Assembly (NCBI RefSeq): GCF_947242115.1
Contig: NC_074728.1
Coordinates: 9,094,221 to 9,158,220, forward strand
Origin: Biomphalaria glabrata
Lineage: Eukaryota > Mollusca > Gastropoda > Planorbidae
Reading direction: 5' to 3'
Length of the DNA: 64,000 bases
The notes beneath the pieces are model-generated. The model saw only the letters and a program-made list of their open reading frames with translations, ran no database searches and was not told the DNA's origin. A program made the position numbers and the translations under genes. Each line of letters starts with the position of its first letter. The first letter of the stretch is position 1. This document shows, piece after piece, positions 41,901 to 53,900 of the stretch.

Positions 41901-44900
41901 CTTCGTGCAATGCCGGGTGTTTCCGGAAACACTGGCCCCGAGACCTCTCAACGTGTATGACACGCTGTTACCTCTAGCGCCTCGACCTACCTGACGTTAG
42001 TTGGGGATAAGCAAAGGAGGTTGGTTGTTGTGCTGGCCACATGACACCCTCGTTAACATCATCTGCCCTATAGACCACAAGGTCTGTTAGGGGAAAGTTG
42101 CTTTTCACTAGACCCAACAAAATTGAAACAAGCGTGTTTCAGATGTTGCTTTGATATAAACTTTTCATGTGTAAATTTGGGAAGCATTTGGTGTGAATGT
42201 ACATTTTTTTTCTTTAATAATTCTGCTGAGAAATTACAACGCAGAATTAGTGAAAGTACATTTAAATTATTTTAAATTTAAATATGCTTAAAATTACTTA
42301 CCAACATTGCAAAGAACCTGAGAAAACAAAAAAAAAACTTAATGTGTTAATGGTAACGATTAGATTTCTAAAAAAAAAAATCAATAGATCCTATTTATCT
42401 CATTAGTAAAAGTAATGTTCTTTTTCAATTTTAATTACATTTCAATTACAGCTAACTACACAGTTGTGCTTCTTTGACCTAATTTTATATTAACGAAGTG
42501 TTGCCAGCTAATTGATGTGTGGGTGACATTGTTCCGACCACAGCTAATGCTCAAGCATTCATCTCATTTTACATGAGATGATCCATAGTCTCTTCGCGAC
42601 TGAAGGAAGCCATATAATATGCCAGCTTATGCCTACTGATGGTAATATTAATGCTCATCTATCAATGGCTTTCTACAGCTACTCAAACTGATTAACATCA
42701 GCGGTAGGATTTGAATCGTAGACATGGACTCACCGTAAGGTGGTCAAAATAAACAAATACAAATTATTTCAACCGTGGCGAAGCAGGGGCATTAGCTATG
42801 TTACGTGCTCAGGAGAGAGTGAATGTGGAATGGTGCGAATGCGTGTTGAAAGGAGAAATAAAATGAAATCCGAAAATGGAGTAGTGTAATCAAAGTTCTT
42901 ATTGATATATTATTAATTGTGACTCAACATTAAAGTCATCTAAATCTACCCTATTTGAGCCTGTTGGTGTATGATTAAGAATCTCATATGCTCGTAACAA
43001 GTGGCGCCCAACATAAAGGTAAAACCCACGTATTCTCTGTGCGTAGTTGATCTCTTGTCAACACATAGTAGAGATATTAAAGCTTGGATCTAGCGACAGG
43101 ATACTATTCGACTATTGATAATAGGCAATGGCGGACAAGGCTGAGGTAGCAGCGTTGAAGGAAGAGGGGGAGGTTGTTGGATCTGGAAGGATCGGAACTA
43201 AGGAAATACGTTCAAGAAAGGTTGATGTAGAGGGAGAGATTAGCCATAGAGAGGGAGAGATTAGCCATAGAGAGAGAAAATTAGCCATAGAGAGGGAGAG
43301 ACTAGCCATAGAGAGGGAGAGATTAGCCATAGAGAGGGAGAGATTAGCCATAGAGAGGGACAGATTAGCCATAGAGAGAGAGATTAGCCATAGAGAGGGA
43401 GAGATTAGCCATCATAGATTGGGAGAGATTAGCCATAGAGAGGGAGAGACTAGCCATAGAGAGGGAGAGATTAGCCATAGAGAGGGAGAGATTAGCCATA
43501 GAGAGGGAGAGATTAGCCATAGAGAGGGAGAGATTAGCCATAGAGAGGGAGAGATTAGCTATAGAGAGGGAGAGATTAGCCATAGAGAGAGAGATTAGCC
43601 ATAGAGAGAGAGATTAACCGTAGAGAGGGAGAGATTAGCCATAGAGATGGAGAGACTAGCCATAGAGAGGGAGAGATTAACAATGGAAAGAGAAAATGAA
43701 TTAATTGCCATTGAAAAGGGAAAGAAAAACGAATTAATTGCTATTGAAAGGGAAAAGAAAAACGAATTAAATGCCATTTACGTTGGTAAAAGAGACGGCG
43801 GAGAAAAGGTTAACAACAGATTAACAAAAAGAGAGTGATAAAAGAGTGACACTACAGGGAATAAACTGGCAAAATATAAAAGTTTGATATTCCAATAAGA
43901 CAAAATGGACATTGCCATTTTTCTGAAGAAGTTCGAAGTCGAAATGAGAGAACTGGAATACCCTTAAAACAAATGGACATTCTTGCTGTCTAGATCGTTT
44001 ACAGCCGAGGTCCCTTCAAAAATATGTATGAGCCTGGGTAACTACAATGTTGTGAAAGAACAACTGCTTCGAACTTTCGGGAAAACAGAGGTTTTCTATC
44101 GTCAAAAAATTATCAATTGTGAGATAGAATTAGAGGATGACCCGCAGACATTCCTATACAGAATGAGTATAATAATATATGAGTATGTCGGTGTATTATT
44201 AAGAGCCCCATCTGCTGTAAACAAGCTAATATATATCAATCCATCCCAGAGGCGCTACAGCCCATGGCTATATATTGCAGCCTTCCTCTTTATCGTTCAT
44301 TTTGCCCCGCCCCTGCTGCACACTTCCAGGACGACAAAAAGCGACCGGGCTGTAATTCTCGGCTATTTATATTTCAACTGGAGTTCTGCCGGAACTGTCC
44401 CCTCCCATTGCAGAATCTCACACTAACGGACCAGAACAGTCTACAGCACCCAGGGCCGATGTTAGGCCACTGCAACCTATGCGGCCGCAGTGTGCACTTT
44501 CAAAGGCCCGCGCGAATTCTGGGTGTATATAATTAAATTATACCATTTTAACTTATTATTTAAAACAAATATACGAAAGTCATGAAAATCTCCTAAGATT
44601 ATTAAAATCTTCTGAAAACTCATGCAAATCTCATTTCAAACAGACAAAATTGTCTTTTCGGGATGTCATTCGATATGGAAAACGCCAATCCTACTCGCGA
44701 TAAACAAAAGCGGCATTGTTATCTTTCATTTTTAAAAAAATGTAAAAAAAGGTGGATTTTAACCAAAACAAGAAGTTCAAATACTTAATTGACTTTAATA
44801 GTCACTGGCATATAAATATAGATCTAAATCTGTCTCGACTTCTTAAAAGAAACACACGATATTTTGCTAGTCGATAGTAAATCTAAAAGGCAGATCTGAA

Positions 44901-47900
44901 TGTTTATCGGCTTTTTGTTGAAAAACTATCTTGTATTGTAGATGGCTCGTACTTTAATTTGACAGTGATTTTGTACTTGGTGAAGTATGAATAAAATGCA
45001 ACGATGAATTTTTTTTTAACCAAAATTCTTAATTTTCACGTGTTATCCTTATCCTTACACAGGCTATGCCCCGCGCTATCCTTTTCGCATAGGGCCCCGC
45101 AATCTGTAGGACCGGCCCTGACAACACCATGGCAGAGGGATAAGCCTCTGATAGGTCAACAACTTAACCCAGGAACATTAGAGTTAAGTATTATAAAGAA
45201 TAGGGCAAATATGATGATTTAATTAATTCACTTGTATTCGTAGACAGATAACTTTAAAGTTATCATTATTCTCCTCTCTATTGTTATCCCTTATCCCTTC
45301 CCTTTTTACCTTTTATGATATGAAATATTTTGGTATCTTTTAAGTTACAGAAAAGTTTTTCATTGTATGAGTTATTATTATTTTATTTTGTGTGTTCTGT
45401 TTCTCAAGTAAAAATATGGTGCCGTTAGAAACCCCTAGACCTAGCGATACCAAAACTAAATTATTTCAATAATTTATTTATTTTAATTACATTAACCCCT
45501 AAAAGCATATGTCAATGGCGGGGATTTTCCCAGCGGTGCATGACAACAACATTCATAAAAAAAAGTCACTGTTAAGAATGACCTTACCATACGGGGTCCT
45601 TTTTCGGTAGTAGCAAACTAGAACAGCTGATAGAATTGCAGCAAATATTGAACTAGGGACAGCAATTGCAATGATCTTGGTGACATCTGTAGAATGTTTT
45701 CAAAGAGGATAATTTTTAATAAAATATGTTTTATTATAATCTTGAATTTTGAGAAAAAAAACATGGGTGATTCTATTTAAATATAAACACTTTATGTAAA
45801 AAGAAAGTGTCTTCATCGCTGCCACTAATGTTTATTTTTACAAAGCTTATACAACTCATTTCATTCTTTTTGTCTATCAGGTAAAAAGTGTGGACTTGTT
45901 ATTTCCCCATGTCCCATTCTAGAATCAAATTAAGACTTTGAACAATTATTCAAAAAACCTGACAAGACATGAATCAATAAAAATTATTTAATTAATTTTT
46001 TTTTTTTGGTGATGAATTATTTTGTTTGATTTCGAAATAAGATGAATAAATTCTACTTAATGAGAGATGTGGATACATATGTATGGATTTAGTCCCCTTA
46101 TTATGTTTGGACACGTTTTTTATCCCACTTCTGATTCTCGGATCAAGTTGAAATTTGGAAGTTATTTATAGTCGATAACAATAAACGATTTAATCTCAAA
46201 TCAACCAATGAGTTCATCAGTTAGTACTAACTAATTCATTTTGTTTTACATAGCAGAAAAGGAAATAAACTCGTAATAAATGGCAGCCCTTAGCGGTTCC
46301 TTCCCTTAGATAAGCTTTTTTTTTAAAGTATTCTTTTTTTTCTATATTTATTTTCTTGAACAAGCAAAATACAAAAGCATAAATATCTAAAAAAAAAAAA
46401 AAAGATATTTAAGTGTAGTTGTGTGAATTAGTTTAAATCAGTCTAGTGGTTCAATTTGAAATACATCTAGTCCAGTAGTTCTTAGCCTGTGGTTGTCCAC
46501 CCCTTTGTATCTGTCGAAGGAATGAAACCGAACAAAAGGAGACGTCCGAGCTTTGGAGATAAGGACATGCAGTATTTTAGTTTTAAAGCTGACGAAGTCA
46601 AGAAATCCAGACTAAACTCGTGTGGCAAATACCATAATCAAAATATATCGGCCGTTGAGGCTTCTTCAGAATTCACAGAGCTATGAAATCTCTCACCTTT
46701 GCCGAGGAGGTAATATTGACAGCGGCCAAAGACATTATTCAAGTTATGACTGGAGCCGAAATCGTAACCAGATTTATTGCAATTCCAATATATAATGAAC
46801 CTGTTCACAGGAAAAGAGTTGGCATGTTTGCTGATGGTATCGACCAGACAATGTAGCCAATGATGCAGCAGATAGCTAGATGAATTCACAGAGTCGCAAA
46901 CATTCTCACTACGTGATTTTTAGAGACAAATTTCTATTTTGAAACCTCCGCTACAGCACATTATATATTCCATGAAGTTGATTAATTTTTGGAAAATTAT
47001 AAGATTTCTTTGAAAAATATTTGTTGTGTTTGCACAGATGGTGCTCCAAGTATGCTTGGATGTTGGTGTGGATTACAACGTTTGTTACAGAATGAGTCAC
47101 CAAAAGTCATCGAAACTCACAGTATGATTTATGGACATGTATTACCAACGAAGACATCATCCCACCTAAACATCATTTCTTTTGCATGTTATTTACACAT
47201 TTACAATTGTGAACCAAGTGTTTGCAGACATATCCCGCTCTAAGAATTGTTTGGCACCTTGTACTTCCAGATCCAAACTGAAGTAGAAACAAACTTTCAT
47301 TCTGATATAGACGTTATGCCGATACTGCCGCAAAAATATTTTGTAGCCATGTAGTTGACTGTACACTATCAACGACTGTACACTATCAACGACTGTACAC
47401 TATCAACGAATGTACGTTTCCCTTTGCTTACTCATGGGTCTGCTTCAATATGTCCCTTAACTCTTTCTCTCCATAATTATTTACCACATTCTGGTGGAAT
47501 CATCGTTGGTATCGTCAGTTAGGAGAGAAAGAGTTAAGTATGCCACATGAATATGACAAACACGAAATTGAAAAATAAATAAAAGTAAGTTATAACGAGA
47601 CAATTTTTTTTTAATTAAGCACCATATTTATTTGACGCTAAATACCATTACATAAAGCTTTTGCTATGTTCAGTTACTATTTTAAAAAATCGTCAATGTC
47701 AGATATATACATTTTGATTATGATTCTTGATAATATGAAAAATTATATGAAAAAAAAAATATTTCTACGCCTATGACCGAAATAAATTTTACGGTCGGAG
47801 GTTGTCGCTTAGTGGTGAATTGTATTGAATGGTCTTTAAAGTTAGAATCCAACCGTCTGTATTAAATGTTGTTCTCATTAATCTTGGATCCGTCATCTAA

Positions 47901-50900
47901 AAATATGTCTAGGTTTGAAATCTTCTATGATCACAGATTTACTCGTGTAGAATTACGACCCTCTAACTTCCATTTTAAATGTGTAGGATCTAGATCCAGT
48001 TTAATTTGTGTAGCCAGGCTAACTCTTGGTGTCTTTAGGGTTCTGGAAGTTAATTTCTAGATAAGCGTCTGATCGTGGTATATCAGAAAGATCCTAGGTA
48101 TTACTTACAAAGGCCGCATCACACACACAGGATTCGTTCAGCGTTCGGACCCCACGATGACCTGCTAACTACTGACGAAAAACGCAAACTAAAACTTTAA
48201 ACACAGGGTCCTCAGGGATTGCAAAAAAAAAAATCTTTCGGGGAAAACAAGAAAAGGCAGACAGAGAAAGAGATGGTAAGGCAACAAAAAAGAATGGACG
48301 GGTCTGTCACTGAAGGAGATTCTAAGCAAGGCAAAAGACAAAGAATAGAGAGAGACTGAACAGATTTTTTTTTAAATTTGTCTGCACTGAAAAACAAAAA
48401 TTTCTTTGGTCGCTACCACAGCAACCTATTTTTTCCGGTTCAACGGGCATTTACCCTTTTGCCCATGTAGCCAGTCCACCCCTGGTTATGACCGACTTGA
48501 GGTTTCTCCACTATTGCAAGGAATTGGGCACAATAACATTTTTCCATTATCTTATTGTTGAGATAGCTTTATAGTACACACATCCCAATATTTTTCCATT
48601 ACAGCATCAATTTAAAAATCTAATCTTATCTCAACTCATCTGTCTGTCTCTCTGTCTGTCATACACATACGAGAAATATAGAATTTTAAAAAAATCTTAC
48701 GAGATAATTGAGATCCTGGTACTCCAGATGATGTGTTATTGCAGACTGTTTAGAAAAATAATAACTAGTTACATTTTAAACAAATAACAAATAATAAATA
48801 TTTAAGTAATTAGTTGTATGTTTGACACATTTTTTTTCCTTGAAATGGGCACAAATATTTGAAATGTTTTTTTTTTCTGAACCAACGAGCAACTCCCACT
48901 CCACAGCTCACCCACACCCAGGATATCTTTTAAATTATATAATAAGTATAAATAATAACATACAACTAAAGTACCTTTCTTTTCAATAAATGGAGTTTTC
49001 TTGGAAATTTGTTTTTTTCTTAAAGTCTGCATTATTTCCAAAATACACTCAAATCCTGTGATGTCAGTGTCAGTGGTGTTAAACATCTCAAGATATATAC
49101 CATTAGAACTTGTATGGTTAGTCCGAAACGTTATACAGCTCTGGTATTTAGTTGGCACCTGAAATTATTTATTTTTCATGACCAGTTTAATATGGCATAT
49201 AAATTTAACAAATACTAACTAAGTATGTACATAATGCAAATGTTAGGAATGTATAGAGCAGCGGTTCTCAACCTTTTAAGCTCGGTGACCCCTTTTTACA
49301 ATATACCACTCTGCCACGACCCCACCCCCGACCTCAGGCAAATCGTCAATCGACCCCCAAGGGGGTCGCGATCCACAGGTTGAGAACCCCTGGTATAGAG
49401 GGATGGTGGTAGTCACTTCTTTACTAATTCCGGATATCCTCTGGAAAAAAGCAAGCAATCAAATGTTGTAATAAAGGTGTTGTTACAAGTTGTTAGCTTT
49501 TCCGAGAAAAAAAAATGAAAAAAACAAAAGTTATCCTGAATGCCAGAAAATACATTTATACAGCTGTGAATACTGGAAGCGCTTCAATGGACCTCATTCA
49601 CCAAACGTAAACAAACAACATTTAGCCACGTGTTCTCTATCTCTTCTATACAATTTACGCAATCCATAAAGGCTGTTACGTGATACGTTTTTTTTTCATT
49701 GTTTTATCAATTTAATCGAACTAGCGCGCTTTTTTGAAGAAGAAAAAATTTTGCAACAGACAACACAAGAAAGAAATCTTCAGATTTTCCTGATTTGGCT
49801 ACTTAATCCGCAACTAATTCCAGAATTAATTGGTCCAGGATACAAAAGTCTTAGGAATCATCTAGGGATATTTTTTTACAGAACTTATTTAAATTAGCAA
49901 TATATTTGTATAACAATAATTTTTGACACAATATCTAAAATCGTTTGCATAATTGTGTTAAAAATATAGTAAATAGTCATTTCCCTTACTAAATAGCCTC
50001 CCCTGTTTGTTACTATTAACAGTAAATTGTTGTAAAAATGGAGTATTTTTATGAAAGAAAAACATATTTAAGAAATTTAATTCTTGCTTTCAGAAAAGAA
50101 AATTCGTTGCATGAGAACTTTAAAAGGTCTAAACTATCATAATGTCGAATTTTCACTATCTTTTCTAGTTTACGAGACTTTAACGGGACGAAAGGCCACA
50201 TTAAATTGATGTTTATATATTCCTTATCTGGGTGGGGGGGGCACTAAAAAAGAGTAAATGTATAGATCATAGGATTAAAATAGGTGAACAAGCTTGAGCG
50301 AATAGGAAGTGCTAATTTTCCAGTATGTCATCTTTAAATATATTGCAAATAAAAAAATTGTTTCGGTAAATGTAACCAAAGCGGTTTTTATCGTGAAATG
50401 TGATTTTAGACATACGGAAAGAAATGACAGTTTCAAATTTCATATTTTTTTCGTCTTTGGAGAGTTGGAGAATTGATATGTCAGTCAATCAAACAGGGCC
50501 CGTTTCGCTTGCAATGTCGCTTCTAACTAATGTTAAATCGAGGTCATTCCAATATGTTTAGATCTTAATAAATTATATAAAAATGCAAGAAGTCTCAACC
50601 ACACATGATTTGGTGCAAGAACAGTACTTACAATGAATGTCTCTCTACTGTTCATGGAGGCCAACTCTGTCGTTGTATTGTCTTTGTGAGTTAATTTGAG
50701 TTTCAAGTTGGTCTTCACATCAAAACTGGTCTTCTCAAAAAGTTTTAGGTTGCATCTTATTGTAATGGTAGATGTCCAACACATCAAAACTGTTTCTTGA
50801 CAAACTAGAAATATATATACGTTAATATTAATTTTCACATTTGCTAAGCCTTAGGGCGATTAGGCAATAATTTAATGTCATTCCTTAGAGAAAATATATA

Positions 50901-53900
50901 TAACAAGATTACAAAGAGAACTCGTGTTATCATACAAACTCAGAGGCGGCCCCCATCGAATTCACCAATGAACCAGAAATATTTAAGCCTTAGTCTTATA
51001 GTGATCGTTTAAAGTAATACAATTTTTAAAATTATTTTGCGTTATTTTTCACATAAAAGCAAACATAAATGACTTTTCTGACTCTTCTGGAATAAGTAAG
51101 CATTAACTGATCACCTAAGATAACATGGAAACCTCCCGATACATTGTCGGTGGCACCTAGTTTAGGCTGTAACTCCTCCCCTATCATATTTCTTGAAATA
51201 TGTTCCAATAAACACTATTGCTAGTTAGTTCTTTTTTTTTAACCAATACAGTAAGCCGATTACCTACTTTTATTGATTTTTACTCATATTTAATTCCCAT
51301 TATTTATGACATTTATTCAAATGTTATTGCAAATTTTGCAGTAATATTTTATTAAAATTATAAACAGACTTAACATCATCTGAACAGGTTTCCTTTGCTC
51401 TACTTTAAGACAGAAATGGTATAACGTTGAGCTGTGTCATTTACACATAAAGTACCATCTAGATCAGGGGTTCTCAACCTGTGGGTCGCGACCCCCTTGG
51501 GGGTCGATTGACGATTTGCCAGGGGTCGCATAAGACCATCGAAAATAAGGATTGTTTTTGTCTATTCTTCTAATGCTGTATGGGGGGGGGGTCGCGACAG
51601 AGTGGGGGATTCTAAAATGGGGTCGCCGAGCTTAAAAGGTTGAGAACCGCTGATCTAGATGTTTCTAGACATATTTGGACACATATCTAGAGATATTATT
51701 ATTATCTTGTACGATGTGTCTACTTTTGCCAAATTATAATTTTTCGAACTTGTCACCCCCAAAATGGTGTCGACAGGTGCGGACCTCACCCCTCACACTC
51801 CCACCTAATGACGCCATTGCTTCAAGATATATCTATAGATTTTATTATTATCTTTTTTATGGGCGTAGCCAGGAATGTTTTTCGAGGGGGGGGGGGGTGT
51901 TGGGGGGGGGGCGGAATTTCCCCCCTGAAAAAAAAATGTATAAGTGTGTGCGTGCGTGCGTGTGTGTGTGTGCATAATAAATCTTTATTACATTTCGACC
52001 ATTCTTTCGGAAGAGGTTTATTGTATCCTAGAATAGGGTCTTCCTGGAGTTAGTGGAAAAATTGTAGACTCCTGCAATCCTAAGAAAGGGAGACTGGGGG
52101 AGCACTAGTTCCGGAACAGAAAGCCAACAAAATGTGTATTCTGAGGTATCTACAGTGCATTACCCTGCTATTAAAAAGTTTTATTTCAAAAACCTTACGT
52201 GCTATTCTTACTGACATAGATCCTCCCGTGTTGTTCGGCACATTGGCGGCAAGCTGCTTCCACGAAAATCTGTCAGTGGCAATGTCTGAAGCTCTTCCTA
52301 CCTGCTCTGAGGACATCCTTGAAAGTGTGGCGCCAAGTTGTACTAGGATGTCCCTGTTTGCGCTTTCCTCGTAATGGTCTCCATTTCATCGTAACTGTTA
52401 TCGTGCGTAATCATTTTGTCGGAGAACTTGTCCCGCAAACCTCGTGCAACGCTCTGTCACAGCCTTGCTTTCGGCATAGGATTACCTTGATTGAGAGTGA
52501 TCAGACCCGATCTCTATAACTGACTCCAAAAATCCGTCTTTGCCATCTTTGTTGAGCCACATTTAGACTTTTTCTATTTCGACAAATGACTATTCACTGC
52601 ACTTTATTAATGGAGTCCAGCCACTGGTAGAAATGTGTATCCTCTCTTGGCTATTGGCTACGCTTTTGGAATTAGGTGACTTTAGTTTGCTTTTGATTTT
52701 ATATTGAAAAGGGAAGTTTTATCGTCAAAATCATTTTGTGGGGGATTTTAAACTAAAACATCTGTGGATTTTTAAAAGATTCAAAACCCCCTTAGCTACG
52801 CTCATAGAATTTGGTGACTGCATTTGCTTTAGAATAAGATTGAAGAAAGATTTTTTCAACCTCAAATCTCTCTGTATGGTGGTATTTAAACTGAAAACCA
52901 CCAGGAGTGTTTTTAAACTTCAAAAAAAGTCATCTGGAGGAGGGTTTAAAGTAACCCCCCCTCCTTATGGCTGGGCTACGCTCATAGAATTTTGAGTGTG
53001 TAATTTGCTTTTTTTTTATATTGAAGAAGTGGTTTTTAGCTTCAAACCTCACTGGAGAGGGGTTTAAACTGAAAACCCTCTATGGCTACAATTATATCAT
53101 TCTGATTGTGTAATTTACTTTTTTTTTTATATTCAAGAGGTATTATTTTAGTTTCAAACACCACTCATAGCACTTTGAGTGTGTGACTTGCTTTTTTTTA
53201 AATGAATAGGTTGATAGGTGCGGACCGCACCCATCTTAGTGAAGCCACTGCTCCAAGATACCTACCTCTTCCCAACAATTTCGATTTTTAATTTGGAGTA
53301 GGCGGGCTAGGAAATTTTTAAAAAATGAGCCCGCACAACTAAACAGGTTTTCCATGCGAAAAGCATAATACACTATTAGGCCTATAATACCCACTAGTAG
53401 GCCTACTAATCCTGATCAAAAGCGCTATAGTTTTTTTTTATAGAATAAATCCAGATTATATAATATATATATAGAATCTAGATCTAGAAAAGATCTGGAT
53501 TTCTAGACTGTTTCTATACTAGTTCTTGATCTAGATCTAGACGATCTAGAACTAGAATCTAGAACTAAAATCTAGATCTAGATTCTAGAATCTAGACTAG
53601 ATCGATCTAGACTAGATCAAGAATTGGAATCTAGACTAGAACTAGATTTCTAGACTAGTTCTAGATCTAGATTTCTAGATTAGTCCTATATTTAGATCTA
53701 GTCTAGATGTGGATCTAGATTTAGTCTGATCTAGATGACGCGTATGACGTAATCATCTTCTTTTTTTAAGTAAAGTCTGTATTATATAAGATCTAAACTA
53801 GGTTAGATATGCTATGACAAATTTGTACAAATACTCCTTCTTCACTAGTGCTATTAAAGCATGGAATGGGTTGCAAGCTAGCCAGGAAAACCAGTGACTG

